This document shows positions 34,026-44,334 of a stretch of 56,782 bases of DNA, piece by piece. Position 1 is the stretch's first letter. The number at the start of each line of letters is the position of its first letter. The notes under the pieces are model-generated. The model saw only the letters and a list, made by a program, of their open reading frames with translations, had not been told where the DNA came from and ran no database searches. The translations under genes were made by a program, and so were the position numbers. The stretch is from Deltaproteobacteria bacterium (lineage in GTDB: Bacteria; Desulfobacterota; DSM-4660; Desulfatiglandales; B25-G16), in assembly GCA_020349945.1 (NCBI GenBank), contig CP070704.1:2265371-2322152 (forward strand), in the 5' to 3' direction.

Positions 34026-35201
34026 TTAATACAGAAACATCGGTTTACCGCCAACATGGCGAATCTTGGGCCGATACTCTTCTACGTCATAGAGTTCTCG
34101 CACATCTACCCTCTTTTGGCCTGTAGTAATAGTGCTGAGGGGGATATCCGTATAGATTCCACGACTGAGTGCGACAAGGCGTCCAAAGACGCTTTTTAGA
34201 AAAAGATCAATGGCCATATTGGCAAAATTAACAGCCACCATCAGATCCAGGGAGTCAGGTACGCCGCTTCTCATTAAATAGGAGAGTCGTTGATTGAGGA
34301 CATCCTCCCCTGTCAGCTCCTTAAGAATTGCCCCGGTTTCCTCTCCGATTCCCCCCAATCTTCTGTGCCCATAGGCATCTGAGTCTCCAGATAAAAAAAT
34401 CTCGCCTCCTATCATCCTGGCCCCTTCTGAAATGGCAATCATGGCATAATTTTTGGGATTCGCGCGTTTGTCTTTCATGATGAGCTCTGCAAGTCTTTTC
34501 GGGTCAAATGCTACCTCCGAAATAATGGCACGATCCACCCCTGCCAAATATGCCGATACCAGTGTGGTCTCACCACAATACCTGCCAAATAGCTCAATGA
34601 CCGCTATACGTTCATGGGAGCCAGTCGGGGTCCTCAGTGCATTCATGAAAATAACGCTCCTGGTGACGGCTGTTGAAAAGCCGATGCAATAGTCTGTTCC
34701 AAAGACGTCATTATCCATTGTTTTTGGTATGCCAATTACCGGAAACCCCTCCCTGTGTAATCTGTCAGCAAAACCGAGGGTATCATCTCCCCCTATGGGA
34801 ATAACGGCATCGATCTTCAGATATTCCAGGTTTTTCAAGACATGGGGGGTGAAGTCCTTTACATTCTCACCCCTTTTGAACTGTTTCCTGAGAAAATTTG
34901 GGGCCTCCTTTCTTCTGGCAGCGCTTGGATTGGTTCTAGAGGTATGGAGATAGGTGCCTCCGGTACGGTCGATGGTCCTGACCTCCGCGGGATTCAATTC
35001 CCGGATACACCTGGGGCCGGTAGAGGGATCATCCGGATTGTACTCCAGAAGCCCGGCCCAGCCCCTTTTTATCCCTATCACCTTGATTCCTTCACCATCT
35101 GCCCGGTAAACGAGGGTCTTAATACACGGATTAAGGCCTGGCACATCTCCGCCACCGGTAAGTATGGCTATTATGGGCTTTCTCTTGCTCCTCTTTTCCA
35201 T
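34026..35201 (-). CDS. 6-phosphofructokinase, predicted pyrophosphate-dependent
   Basis: Phosphorylates fructose 6-phosphate. The 391-residue protein has [10 protein letters not shown] at the N-terminus, PIGGDDT (135-141), GIPKTMDND (157-165) and the substrate-binding [10 protein letters not shown] and SEGARM segments. In this superfamily Asp in the second D of GGDD (here 140) and Lys in PKTxDND (here 160) mark pyrophosphate use, whereas ATP-dependent enzymes carry Gly at both. I therefore predict a PPi-dependent, reversible enzyme, which is common in anaerobes. The start is the ATG at 35201. It converges with recG. Confidence 0.87.
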   Translation of the reverse strand: MEKRSKRKPIIAILTGGGDVPGLNPCIKTLVYRADGEGIKVIGIKRGWAGLLEYNPDDPSTGPRCIRELNPAEVRTIDRTGGTYLHTSRTNPSAARRKEAPNFLRKQFKRGENVKDFTPHVLKNLEYLKIDAVIPIGGDDTLGFADRLHREGFPVIGIPKTMDNDVFGTDYCIGFSTAVTRSVIFMNALRTPTGSHERIAVIELFGRYCGETTLVSAYLAGVDRAIISEVAFDPKRLAELIMKDKRANPKNYAMIAISEGARMIGGEIFLSGDSDAYGHRRLGGIGEETGAILKELTGEDVLNQRLSYLMRSGVPDSLDLMVAVNFANMAIDLFLKSVFGRLVALSRGIYTDIPLSTITTGQKRVDVRELYDVEEYRPKIRHVGGKPMFLY

Positions 35202-35330
35202 CTATACTCTCTCATCGAGATGACCACGTTGAAGATTATATCAATTACGCATACTATCATAGTCCAACCTTCATTATTATAAAACTATAAAAGAAATTAT
35301 TTCCGAATCTTCAGCCCCTGAACCTTACTA

Positions 35331-37757
35331 CTAATCGCAACTCCGGGCAATAAGCCGGATAATCCATCCAGCTAAGCCATAGAGCACCAAACTAAGGAGC
35401 ATCAGTACATGAAAGCCGAGACATACACTCAACAAACTCCCCAGGACAGGGGCAATCACTGAAGCTACCCCATTTACCCCCCACACCCAGGGTATATAAC
35501 TACTCTGCTTATCTGAGACTAACTGCAGCCCAATGGGAAATGGCATTCCCATAAAAAAAGCTAAGGGAGCCAATAAAAACACAACGAGTATACACCTCAA
35601 CAAAAGGGGATAAGGCAGAAAAATCTTCAGCAATGCATCCAGGAAAATACCGTAAATGCAGGAAAAGAATACTATTCCTATAAAGGGAATCCATGTGCAC
35701 CGCTCTCCTATCCTGCTACTCAGGAGGCTACCTATCCCTGAGAAAAACAGCAGCGTAAATAGTACCAGGGCCAGGGCATAGATGGGATGAGTCAATAACA
35801 AAATGAATTTCTGGATATAGCCCATCTCTATAAACATAAAGGCCAAACCACGTAAGCTGAAATAGAGGAGTATTTTCCCTTTTCTCAAGGGAGACCGCCC
35901 CTGATCACCCTTGATAAGGATAAGAGGCAAAAACATAAACAGAGGGGCAAAAACGAGGGCCTGCACTAAGGTGCCCCACAACGTTACGTAGCCCCACTCC
36001 AAGAAGGGAATCCACTCTTTGCCCAAGGTCTTAAGAAGATAAACCACGGCGGATAATCGAAAGAAATGGAAGAAATATGGTCTATCATCAGTGGGTGGTT
36101 TTATATTGAATATGTAATCCTCATAGAATTGATCCCGCCTATCAGCATGTAACAAGCTACAGATACTTTCGTAATAAACCGGTTTCTCCAGGACGCTATA
36201 TTGATTAACCTCTTGCCGATCAATTCCCGGATAGTAAACAAGATCAAATGCCCTCTCCTTACAAAAATCCTTTATCTTTTGAGCCTCTGCAGCGCTAAAC
36301 TCCCCTCTCCTTATAAGCACGGTCCCGGTTGCCCAGCTGCGAATACCTACAATTGAGCGAGAAATGTCACCTTCATACTTCTTCTCCAAGGTCTCAACAG
36401 CCAAGGCGAGGAGTTTCAGAAAGGTGCGGGGAGGACTGCTCAACCAGGTAGAGGCACTGAGTATGCCCTGGGGGTTCAGATGTTCAAAATATTCCCCGAG
36501 GGCCTCAATCGTATACATATAATTCTCCCCTGTAGCATAAATTCCACCCCCTACCCCTCCCCAGCTACCAATTAAGCCTAACTGGATAAGGTCGTATGTG
36601 CCGAGATCTCTGACTACGAACTCACGTGGAGAGGCTATATCTACCTCAATAGGGGGGTAGCAGTCATAGATACTCTGGGAAAATGATCTTAAGGGCCCCC
36701 TTAAGAGATTTGCGATGTCAGCATGAGACTCCACGACCTGAATATGCGCAGGGGAGTGATAAAGGGCAGCTAAAGCCTGGGTTCCGCCACCCGGGTTCAA
36801 GACCAAAACTTGCTCAGGGGCCATCAAATGATAGGCAAGGGCAAAGGTGCTGTAGTCAAGATATTCTAACTTATCCCTTTTGCCTTCGAAATTAGTTACT
36901 GCACCATACGAGTTTCCATCTAGAAATATCTCCTTCTGGGAAGGTGGTTCTTGGCCATACTTGAGGCTCAGCCCAGGAGCATACCGTAATGAAGGTGCAT
37001 CTACTACCTGGAGTAATCCCAGGGGTGAATGTGCCTCATACTCCAGTTTAGCCCCTGGTAAGTGCAGGCTTTTGCTGATACCCTTATAGGCAGAAATTTG
37101 TAGAGGAACCCCCCCCTTAATCAGGCACATGAAGAGGAAGGCGACACCTGCTATGTTCAGAACAAGATAGGCTCTAGTCCTGATCCTCTTATAGGAAGAA
37201 AAGAGGAAGCCTAAGAATGCAAGAAAGCTGGAAACTATGAGTAAAAGCGTCGGAGGTATCAAATAAAAGGAAAGAAAGGCTATCAATACTCCTGCTCCGG
37301 AGCCCAGCAGGTTATAGAAATAGACCCGGGCAATCTTGTCCTTATAGCACATAAAATTTAAACCAATAAAGCATCCCGCCAAGAAAAAAGGGATAAAAAA
37401 GAGCACATAATACCCTGCCAGATATAGGTACTGCATTTTCTGCCAGACCAACTGAAATGGAGAGAAGGGAATCATTTGAGCTAAATAGAAACTCGCCACG
37501 ATAAGGATGAAAAGCAAAAAGGAGAAAAGGGAAAGCAGAAAGGCAAAATGTCCCTCAGTTAAAGGCCTTTTCCCCCTGCTCTGGATAAGGGCTAATAGCG
37601 TTCCGCTGGCAGCAAAACCCAAAAGGGCTATACTTATGACCATATAGGCAAAGTGATACCATTGGACAATACTAAAAAGTCGCATTAAGATTAGTTCATA
37701 GGCCAAGGAGCTTGAAGAGATAAATAGAAGGGCAAGAAAAGGGAACAATGTATTCAT
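35331..37757 (-). CDS. Membrane protein with spermidine-synthase-like domain (808 aa)
   Basis: Integral membrane protein with an internal soluble domain. The N-terminus has about seven hydrophobic segments (residues 1-210), the first containing SSSLAYELILMRLFS, a typical start of SpeE-like membrane proteins. Residues about 220-560 form the Rossmann-type domain with VLVLNPGGGTQALAAL and a QVVESHAD segment in place of the SAM- or decarboxy-SAM-binding glycine motif. The C-terminal part has another six or seven hydrophobic segments. The reaction is unknown; catalytic residues of polyamine synthases are not obvious, so polyamine synthesis is not claimed. It lies 78 bases downstream of pcm in the same direction. 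Confidence 0.8.
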   Translation of the reverse strand: MNTLFPFLALLFISSSSLAYELILMRLFSIVQWYHFAYMVISIALLGFAASGTLLALIQSRGKRPLTEGHFAFLLSLFSFLLFILIVASFYLAQMIPFSPFQLVWQKMQYLYLAGYYVLFFIPFFLAGCFIGLNFMCYKDKIARVYFYNLLGSGAGVLIAFLSFYLIPPTLLLIVSSFLAFLGFLFSSYKRIRTRAYLVLNIAGVAFLFMCLIKGGVPLQISAYKGISKSLHLPGAKLEYEAHSPLGLLQVVDAPSLRYAPGLSLKYGQEPPSQKEIFLDGNSYGAVTNFEGKRDKLEYLDYSTFALAYHLMAPEQVLVLNPGGGTQALAALYHSPAHIQVVESHADIANLLRGPLRSFSQSIYDCYPPIEVDIASPREFVVRDLGTYDLIQLGLIGSWGGVGGGIYATGENYMYTIEALGEYFEHLNPQGILSASTWLSSPPRTFLKLLALAVETLEKKYEGDISRSIVGIRSWATGTVLIRRGEFSAAEAQKIKDFCKERAFDLVYYPGIDRQEVNQYSVLEKPVYYESICSLLHADRRDQFYEDYIFNIKPPTDDRPYFFHFFRLSAVVYLLKTLGKEWIPFLEWGYVTLWGTLVQALVFAPLFMFLPLILIKGDQGRSPLRKGKILLYFSLRGLAFMFIEMGYIQKFILLLTHPIYALALVLFTLLFFSGIGSLLSSRIGERCTWIPFIGIVFFSCIYGIFLDALLKIFLPYPLLLRCILVVFLLAPLAFFMGMPFPIGLQLVSDKQSSYIPWVWGVNGVASVIAPVLGSLLSVCLGFHVLMLLSLVLYGLAGWIIRLIARSCD

Positions 37758-37835
37758 CGAACCGAGCTATTCAGAAAGCCTTCTCCGAAAGGATCCGGTT
37801 TGGAGTAAAAGGATTCCACCATCGGGGGGCTATTT

Positions 37836-38603
37836 CTATTTCCGGCGAAGGGGCACGAATCTGACCGGCAAAATATTCTTCATCTGTATCTCGCCTTCCT
37901 CTGACTTCTCTATTAGCATAAGATTCTGCACCTGGAAAGGACCACCTACAGGGATAGCCATTTTCCCTCCCTTTTTCAGCTGTCTTATCAGGGGAGGAGG
38001 GATATGATCAGAGGCTGCTGTTACGATAATACAGTCAAAGGGAGCATATTCTTCCCATCCGTAGTAGCCATCCCCAACTTTCACCGTGATATTCTCATAC
38101 GCTACCTCTTTAAGCCTCTTTTCCGCAGCCTTACCTAAAGGAGGGATGATCTCCACAGTATAGACCTTTCTCACTATTTGGCTTAGTACCGCCGCCTGAT
38201 ACCCAGAGCCAGTTCCTACTTCTAAGGCAAAATCATCTCTTTCAGGATCAAGAAGCTTGGTCATCAAGGCTACAATATAGGGCTGGGAGATCGTCTGTCC
38301 GTATCCAATGGGCAAAGGGAAATCTCCATAGGCTGAGCCTCTTTTTCTTTTTGGTACAAACAAATGGCGGGGAACATCCCTCATCGCCTGCAAGACATTC
38401 TCATCATCGATACCCCTGGCGGCAATCTGTTCCTCTACCATCTTGTACCTGAGGTGCTTGTAATGCTCACTATCTCCCTTAAGAGAAGAGCAATAGGACA
38501 TCTGACAAAGGTATAGATATGGGACACAGAGGAGAGAGAAAACCAAGAGGGGCTTATAAGCGGCCCTTATCAGCGGTAGGGCGAGATATCGTAAATTGAG
38601 CAT
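37836..38603 (-). CDS. pcm: Protein-L-isoaspartate O-methyltransferase with N-terminal membrane/export segment
   Basis: Repairs isoaspartyl residues in aged proteins by SAM-dependent methylation. The catalytic part has DVPRHLFVP, GYGQTISQPYIVALM, and the SAM-binding ALEVGTGSGYQAAVLS with VYTVEI. Unlike cytoplasmic Pcm (about 210 aa), this one has about 45 extra N-terminal residues with a hydrophobic stretch (LLVFSLLCVPYLYL). It may be membrane-anchored or exported. If exported, the source of SAM is a problem, so anchoring on the cytoplasmic side is a serious alternative. The ATG at 38603 lies after AAGGA. It precedes the SpeE-like gene. Confidence 0.9.
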   Translation of the reverse strand: MLNLRYLALPLIRAAYKPLLVFSLLCVPYLYLCQMSYCSSLKGDSEHYKHLRYKMVEEQIAARGIDDENVLQAMRDVPRHLFVPKRKRGSAYGDFPLPIGYGQTISQPYIVALMTKLLDPERDDFALEVGTGSGYQAAVLSQIVRKVYTVEIIPPLGKAAEKRLKEVAYENITVKVGDGYYGWEEYAPFDCIIVTAASDHIPPPLIRQLKKGGKMAIPVGGPFQVQNLMLIEKSEEGEIQMKNILPVRFVPLRRK

Positions 38604-38682
38604 ATTCCTTATTCTTCCCTTGTATATGGAAACAAAGGAAACCCTTGCAAGCCTTCATGATGATCGATTTTTGCGATTCAGA

Positions 38683-39012
38683 CTACCTCTTGGCCCTCAC
38701 CGACAGAATGAGGTGACCCGTTTCAGTGGCCTTCCATTTGACTGTGACCCGCTCGCCTATCTGAAAATCCATCAGGTCTACTGATCGGCCATCCTTTTTC
38801 AAAACAGCCTCAGGGGAGACCGGTCCTGCTACGGTGAATAGCTTTTCCCCTACAGGCACCTCAATGACCACCGCGTTGTGATCAGGGTCAAGAGCCGTTA
38901 TGTCCCCGGTCATCTTGTATACCTTTTCACCTGCCCAGCACTGGGCACCGGCAAAACACAGGGAAAGAACCACGGCCAAAACAAGGGTAATGAAATATCC
39001 TGATCTCTTCAT
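38683..39012 (-). CDS. Small exported protein of unknown function
   Basis: 109 residues with a clear signal peptide (core FITLVLAVVLSLCFAG, cleavage near CWA-G). The mature part is beta-rich: MTGDITALDPDHNAVVIEV, then GEKLFTVAG and GERVTVKWKATETGHLI. It resembles small OB-like periplasmic proteins of Deltaproteobacteria; the function is not known. The ATG follows GGGGGT. It is upstream of pcm by 79 bases in the same direction, so the two may be co-transcribed. Confidence 0.75.
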   Translation of the reverse strand: MKRSGYFITLVLAVVLSLCFAGAQCWAGEKVYKMTGDITALDPDHNAVVIEVPVGEKLFTVAGPVSPEAVLKKDGRSVDLMDFQIGERVTVKWKATETGHLILSVRAKR

Positions 39013-39241
39013 TCAAATACCCCCTTTCTTTAGGCTATGTCCTCGAAAGACAAGAAGAAAAGGCCCTTACGAGGGGCGCCAGCCCATAAGATGCACCATA
39101 TAATAAACGATAATGTCACACTTCGCAAGTATATGAATCACCTTTCAGAGATTCACCATCCTGAGAAACAGAGGCCACAAGCCCCCCAAATTCCTTGACA
39201 GATCAAAAACATAAGCATATGTAAGGGCAATAGAGGAAATC

Positions 39242-39916
39242 ATGAAGATTGTCTGCCCTACCTGTAATACCCGTCACCGCGTTTCAGGCGACGAGATCCC
39301 TCAACAAGGGGGGGGCTTGGCCACGTGCAAAAAATGCGGGGGCCAGATTCCAATCGAACCAACTGCAAAAGAAAGACCAGACTCCGGCACCCGGGTTGAA
39401 CCTTCACTGGGGCGTACAATATCAGATACCCACGAACCACCGCCTTCGCTTACACCCAAAACCGGAGAATTTGAGCTCATCACGGAATATAATCAGTTCA
39501 GGGGCTACGCAGGCTTCTGGAAAAGATTTGTCGCAGTCATTATCGATGGATTTGTTTTGACGGCCGTCGGGCTCATAATTGGGACTTTTATTGGCTCTGT
39601 ATATGGCTTCTCAAGGGGAACATCGCAAGGTGCAGGCGCCGTGGGGAACATTATCGGCATAATTGTGGGTTGGCTGTACTTCGCCATCATGGAGAGCTCA
39701 TCGAAACAGGGCACACTGGGTAAGATGGCGCTCGGTATTAAGGTTACGGATTTATCTGGAAATGCAATTCCGTTTGGCACAGCCACGGTACGGCATTTCA
39801 GCAAGATCATCTCCACAATCATCCTCTTGGCTGGCTACCTCATGGTAGCCTTTACGCCGAAAAAACAAGGGCTCCATGACATGATGGCGGGCTGCCTTGT
39901 GGTAAACAGGAGATAG
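39242..39916 (+). CDS. RDD family membrane protein with N-terminal zinc ribbon
   Basis: 224-residue protein. The first 40 residues form an MJ0042-type zinc ribbon: CPTC near residue 5 and CKKCGG near 29. A hydrophilic linker leads to an RDD domain starting at FWKRFVAVIIDGFVLTAVG, whose Arg and Asp residues give the family its name. It has three to four membrane helices and ends GLHDMMAGCLVV, the usual RDD closing motif. RDD proteins are thought to act in transport or stress, but no activity is assigned here. The ribosome binding site is AGAGGAAA. Confidence 0.88.
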   Translation: MKIVCPTCNTRHRVSGDEIPQQGGGLATCKKCGGQIPIEPTAKERPDSGTRVEPSLGRTISDTHEPPPSLTPKTGEFELITEYNQFRGYAGFWKRFVAVIIDGFVLTAVGLIIGTFIGSVYGFSRGTSQGAGAVGNIIGIIVGWLYFAIMESSSKQGTLGKMALGIKVTDLSGNAIPFGTATVRHFSKIISTIILLAGYLMVAFTPKKQGLHDMMAGCLVVNRR

Positions 39917-40204
39917 ATCTGTTCTTATTGGCCCTTGCTTAACCAGTATATAAAAGACTAACCAAGGATCTGGCCAGTATCCCAATATCGTCTCGCGCCC
40001 GTTCATTTTCTTCCTCCTCCCTCAATTCATTTTTTCCTTGCCTTCATCTGAACGGCAAATGTCATATCCTATGATGAATGTGCCTTGACACACATGCGCC
40101 TTTGTCCTATGTTCGCCTCGCGCGACAAGTGCCACGAGCGACTTGCGAAGGAAAAAGCCTTACCAGTAGAGATCGTCACTGTATTGTGAGGTCAGGAGAT
40201 AGGA

Positions 40205-41167
40205 ATGAAAAAAATATTAGTGACCGGTGCCGCGGGACAGATTGGTTCGGAATTAACAATGACCCTACGAAAAAAATACGGCAATGAAAATATCATAGCT
40301 ACGGGTCACAAAACAAAACCAGATGAAACCTTGCTTGAATCAGGCCCATTTCACTTCATTGATTGTACGGAGATACACACAGTTGCTGAAATAATAAAGC
40401 GGTATAAGGTGGATACAATCTATCACCTTGCCTCTGTACTTTCGGCAGTGGCGGAAGAAAAACCCCAACTGGCCTGGAATGTAAATATGACTGGTCTTTA
40501 TACTGTATTGGAGGTAGCACGCGAATATGAGTGCCATGTTTTTGCCCCAAGTTCCATTGGTGCATTTGGTCCAACCACTCCTTTAAATAACACACCACAA
40601 GACACAACCCAGCGCCCGAACACAATGTACGGCATAACTAAGGTCGCTGGCGAACTCCTTTGCGATTATTATTTCAAGAGATTTGGTGTAGACACGAGGG
40701 GAGTTCGTTATCCCGGGCTCATCTCCTATAAAACTCCACCAGGTGGCGGCACCACAGATTATGCTGTAGAAATCTACTATGCCGCCGTCGGGCAAAGGAA
40801 ATACACCTGCTATCTCAAGGAGGGTACCTATTTGGATATGATGTATATGCCGGATGCGCTGAAAGCGGCAATTGAGCTTATGGAAGCAAACCCAGCCAGA
40901 CTTAAGCATAGAAATGCCTTTAATGTTACAGCCATGAGCGTTGCACCTGAGGATATTACCGCTGAAATCAGAAAAACACTTCCAGAATTCACTATAGACT
41001 ATGAAATAGACCCCCTCCGACAGGCAATTGCCGACTCCTGGCCAAACAAGATGGATGATACCGCTGCTCGGGAAGAGTGGGGATGGAAACCGGAATATGA
41101 GCTCGACTCTATGACAAAGGATATGATGGAAAAAATATCTCAGAGGCTCAAAATAAACATGGATTAG
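40205..41167 (+). CDS. tdh: NAD-dependent L-threonine 3-dehydrogenase (SDR type)
   Basis: Oxidises L-threonine to 2-amino-3-ketobutyrate. It belongs to the extended short-chain dehydrogenase/epimerase fold, not to the zinc alcohol dehydrogenase type found in E. coli. It has the NAD motif VTGAAGQIGSEL, IYHLASVLSA, a Ser-Tyr-Lys set (SSIGAFG and YGITKVAGE), and the RYPGLISYKTPPGGGTTDYA segment characteristic of this threonine dehydrogenase group. Length (320 aa) is usual. GGAG lies upstream of the ATG. It is followed 126 bases later by kbl, the next enzyme of the same pathway, which supports the assignment over a generic sugar epimerase. Confidence 0.92.
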   Translation: MKKILVTGAAGQIGSELTMTLRKKYGNENIIATGHKTKPDETLLESGPFHFIDCTEIHTVAEIIKRYKVDTIYHLASVLSAVAEEKPQLAWNVNMTGLYTVLEVAREYECHVFAPSSIGAFGPTTPLNNTPQDTTQRPNTMYGITKVAGELLCDYYFKRFGVDTRGVRYPGLISYKTPPGGGTTDYAVEIYYAAVGQRKYTCYLKEGTYLDMMYMPDALKAAIELMEANPARLKHRNAFNVTAMSVAPEDITAEIRKTLPEFTIDYEIDPLRQAIADSWPNKMDDTAAREEWGWKPEYELDSMTKDMMEKISQRLKINMD

Positions 41168-41293
41168 CCCAAAAGACCTGTATTCGCCTCAGCGTCTCAC
41201 TCATTATTGAGAACACGTAAATGACTGTATCCGAAATAAGTTCCCATATGTCGCGTATACCTTGTTAGCGGATTAATTCACAGGAGGAGCAAC

Positions 41294-42526
41294 ATGTCAG
41301 TCAAGAAATTGGAACACGTATTAAGTGAGAAGCTTCGTGAACTCAAGGAAAGAGGGGCCCTTAAGGGAAAGGAAATGGTGATAACAGGCATAAAGCATGC
41401 TGAAGATAAGAGAGGTCCACGATTCCTTATTGAAGGCCATGGGGAAAAAGAATTTCTCAGAATGAATTCCAATTCCTATCTCGGGATGTCGTTATACAGG
41501 GAGATCATTGAAGCAGAAGAAGAGGCTGCAAGAACATATGGTACTGGCCCCGGGGCGGTCCGCTTCATTAGCGGTACCTATCAACCACATATTGACCTAG
41601 AAAAAAAACTGGCAGAGTTCCATAACCGAGAATCTGCAATGATTTTCAGTTCCGCTTATGCCGCCGTTGTGGGCATTGTATCACCACTAATAGACAATGA
41701 GACCATTGTCATCAGTGATGAGCTGAATCATAACTGTATTATTAATGCAATAAGGCTCTCCCGGCCTAAAATAAAGGAGATTTACAAACATCTGGATATG
41801 ACCGACCTGGAGGATCGAATAAGAAACGCCCTTGGAAAGGCAAGACGAGTCTTGGTTATCACAGACGGGATCTTCAGTATGAGGGGCGACTATGCGCCGC
41901 TGAACATTATGGTGGAGATTGCCAAAATGTATGATTCAGAATTTGAAGAAGGCATGAGCATTATTGTAGATGATTCTCATGGTGTAGGTGCCTTTGGTAA
42001 AACTGGGCGAGGAACTGAGGAATATACAAATGCAGAAGGCATAGACATAATAGTTGCAACCTTGGGAAAGGCCTTGGGAGTAAATGGCGGTTATTTGGCG
42101 TCAACTTCTACGGTTATTAATTACCTGCGAGAAACGGCCCCTTTCTACATATATTCCAATCCAATTACCCCTTCAGAGGCAAGTTCAGCAGTAAAGGCAC
42201 TGGATATCTTAGACAGCGAAAGGGGGAGACGACTATTAGAGAATCTACGTAAGCTTACGAAACGCCTTGAAAAAGGGCTGGTTGATTTGGGCTACGAGAT
42301 TATAGAAAGTGAGCATCCAGTTGTACCACTCATGATTAGAGATACAAGAAGAACCTCCGAACTGGTTCAATATCTGATCGAGCATGGTATATTAGCCACT
42401 GGATTGAATTATCCGGTAGTTCCTAGAGGGGGTGAGGAGATACGGTTCCAGGTTTCGGCTGATCATAGTGAGTATGATATAGATTATGTGCTTGGAGTAT
42501 TGCTGAGATTTAAAGAGACACGGTAG
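41294..42526 (+). CDS. kbl: Glycine C-acetyltransferase (2-amino-3-ketobutyrate CoA ligase)
   Basis: PLP enzyme of the alpha-oxoamine synthase family. It cleaves 2-amino-3-ketobutyrate with CoA to glycine and acetyl-CoA. The 410-residue protein has NSNSYLGMS near residue 58, RFISGTYQPHIDLE near 91, DDSHGVGAFG near 226 and ATLGKALGVNGG near 255, with Lys in this last motif binding PLP. AONS-family relatives (8-amino-7-oxononanoate synthase, serine palmitoyltransferase) share these motifs, but placement after threonine dehydrogenase settles the role. The ATG follows AGGAGG. Confidence 0.9.
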   Translation: MSVKKLEHVLSEKLRELKERGALKGKEMVITGIKHAEDKRGPRFLIEGHGEKEFLRMNSNSYLGMSLYREIIEAEEEAARTYGTGPGAVRFISGTYQPHIDLEKKLAEFHNRESAMIFSSAYAAVVGIVSPLIDNETIVISDELNHNCIINAIRLSRPKIKEIYKHLDMTDLEDRIRNALGKARRVLVITDGIFSMRGDYAPLNIMVEIAKMYDSEFEEGMSIIVDDSHGVGAFGKTGRGTEEYTNAEGIDIIVATLGKALGVNGGYLASTSTVINYLRETAPFYIYSNPITPSEASSAVKALDILDSERGRRLLENLRKLTKRLEKGLVDLGYEIIESEHPVVPLMIRDTRRTSELVQYLIEHGILATGLNYPVVPRGGEEIRFQVSADHSEYDIDYVLGVLLRFKETR

Positions 42527-42642
42527 ACATTATGGAAGGCCCTGGGGAAGATGGTGGAAAGGTGAATTTTTTGCTTGAAGCAAGCAGAGATTAGGTCTAT
42601 ATAGAAATTTCCCTGTAAAAATCAGGCCTTATGGAGGGCATC

Positions 42643-43758
42643 ATGTTGCGAGTCGGCTTTGTTGGATGGCGGGGCATGGTTGGATCGGTTCTCATGGGCC
42701 GTATGCGGGAAGAGGAGGAGTTCAAAGGCTTTGAGCCCATCTTCTTTACCACGTCAAATGTTGGTGGAAAAGGCCCTGAACTGGGACTTGACATACCTCC
42801 GCTACAGGATGCATTTGACATCAAGCTGCTTTCCCCGATGGATATTGTCGTGACCTGTCAGGGTGGCGATTATACCAGGAAGGTATACCCCCAGCTACGC
42901 AGGCACGGGTGGAATGGCTATTGGATAGACTCTGCGTCCGCCCTCCGTATGAAGGATAACAGCATCATTGTCCTGGACCCGGTAAACAGGGCCGTGATCG
43001 ACTCTGGATTCTCATCTGGGATCAAGACCTATGTAGGCGGCAACTGCACTGTGAGTCTAATGCTCATGGCGCTTTCAGGTCTTTTTGCATCCGGCCATAT
43101 TGAGTGGATCTCTTCCATGACCTACCAGGCCGCCTCAGGCGCAGGCGCCAAGCACATGAAAGAGCTGATTGCACAGATGGTAGTCCTCGGTGACGCCTCC
43201 AGGGCCCTGCTCAATGACCCTGCATCAACGGCCATTGCTATTGACGAGGTCGTCACAAGGGAACTAAGAAGTAGTGCCTTCCCTGTGCAAAATTTCACGG
43301 TTCCGCTTGCCGGCAGCCTGATTGCATGGATCGACTCGCCTATGGAATCCGGACAGACGAGGGAGGAATGGAAAGGGTCAGCAGAAACGAACAAGATCCT
43401 GCAAACGAAGAAACCGATTCCTGTGGATGGTGTGTGCGTCCGCGTGGGTGCCATGCGATGTCACAGTCAGGGCCTCACCGTCAAGCTGGACAAGAACCTG
43501 CCTCTTGACGAGGTCTCAGAGATGATTGCAAGGGGCAACGAGTGGGTAAAACTGGTCCCCAACGATAAAGAATCAACGCTTCAATCCTTGACCCCTGCAG
43601 CGGTCAACGGCACACTGAACATTGCCGTAGGCAGGCTGCGAAAGATGCTGATGGGACCTGAATATCTGGCTACCTTCACTGTGGGAGACCAGCTTCTCTG
43701 GGGTGCTGCAGAGCCCATTCGAAGGATATTAAATATCATAATCCAGAATGTATCATAA
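42643..43758 (+). CDS. asd: Aspartate-semialdehyde dehydrogenase
   Basis: NADP-dependent reduction of aspartyl phosphate to aspartate semialdehyde, the branch-point step for lysine, threonine and methionine. The protein (371 aa) is of the gamma-proteobacterial type: [15 protein letters not shown] at the start, [10 protein letters not shown], the catalytic [13 protein letters not shown] with its Cys, and GAMRCHSQ with the active-site His. The ATG at 42643 is chosen because GGAGG lies five bases upstream; an earlier ATG at 42631 overlaps this site. It is followed by the PfpI gene 23 bases later. It stands beside threonine breakdown genes although it serves biosynthesis. Confidence 0.95.
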   Translation: MLRVGFVGWRGMVGSVLMGRMREEEEFKGFEPIFFTTSNVGGKGPELGLDIPPLQDAFDIKLLSPMDIVVTCQGGDYTRKVYPQLRRHGWNGYWIDSASALRMKDNSIIVLDPVNRAVIDSGFSSGIKTYVGGNCTVSLMLMALSGLFASGHIEWISSMTYQAASGAGAKHMKELIAQMVVLGDASRALLNDPASTAIAIDEVVTRELRSSAFPVQNFTVPLAGSLIAWIDSPMESGQTREEWKGSAETNKILQTKKPIPVDGVCVRVGAMRCHSQGLTVKLDKNLPLDEVSEMIARGNEWVKLVPNDKESTLQSLTPAAVNGTLNIAVGRLRKMLMGPEYLATFTVGDQLLWGAAEPIRRILNIIIQNVS

Positions 43759-43781
43759 AAAAGATAAATGAGAGGAAAGAT

Positions 43782-44303
43782 ATGGAACTAAAAGGGAAAA
43801 AGGTCATTATCTTGGTCGAGCAGATGTACAATGACCTCGAGTTCTGGTATCCCTATTACCGACTCAAAGAGGCCGGGGCCCAGGTCGTGGTGGTCGGATC
43901 CGGAAGTAGTGAGGAGTACACTGGAAAGTCTGGGCTTCCATGCAAGGCAGATACCAGCGCAGGGCAAATTTCAGGTGCGGCTTTTGACGGCGTCATTATC
44001 CCTGGGGGATATGCCCCCGACCACATGCGCCGTCATCCATCCATGGTCAAGCTGGTGAAGGATCTCTTTGAGGCAGGGAAGGTGGTGGCAGCCATCTGTC
44101 ATGCCGGATGGATGCTGGCCTCTGCTGAGATTGTGAATGGTCGCACCGTGACCTCATTTTTCAGCATAAAGGATGATCTGGTCCATACCGGTGCAAACTG
44201 GGTCGATCAGGAGGTGGTTGTGGACAAAAAGCTGATTACCAGCCGGAAACCGGAAGATCTGCCAGCCTTTACGAGGGCAATCATCGCGGCTCTTCAATCC
44301 TAA
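43782..44303 (+). CDS. DJ-1/PfpI family protein
   Basis: 173-residue alpha/beta protein of the class I glutamine-amidotransferase-like fold. The nucleophile elbow reads AAICHAGWML with Cys followed by His, as in PfpI/YhbO-type proteins; VEQMYNDLEFWYPYYRL near the start carries the conserved Glu. Members are described as proteases, glyoxalases or protein deglycases; which applies here is not known. GAGG lies upstream of the ATG. It follows asd by 23 bases and precedes the DUF362 gene by 31 bases, so these may form one operon. Confidence 0.88.
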   Translation: MELKGKKVIILVEQMYNDLEFWYPYYRLKEAGAQVVVVGSGSSEEYTGKSGLPCKADTSAGQISGAAFDGVIIPGGYAPDHMRRHPSMVKLVKDLFEAGKVVAAICHAGWMLASAEIVNGRTVTSFFSIKDDLVHTGANWVDQEVVVDKKLITSRKPEDLPAFTRAIIAALQS

Positions 44304-44334
44304 TCTGCTATCGAGGCGGTATCTTATTGAGGAC

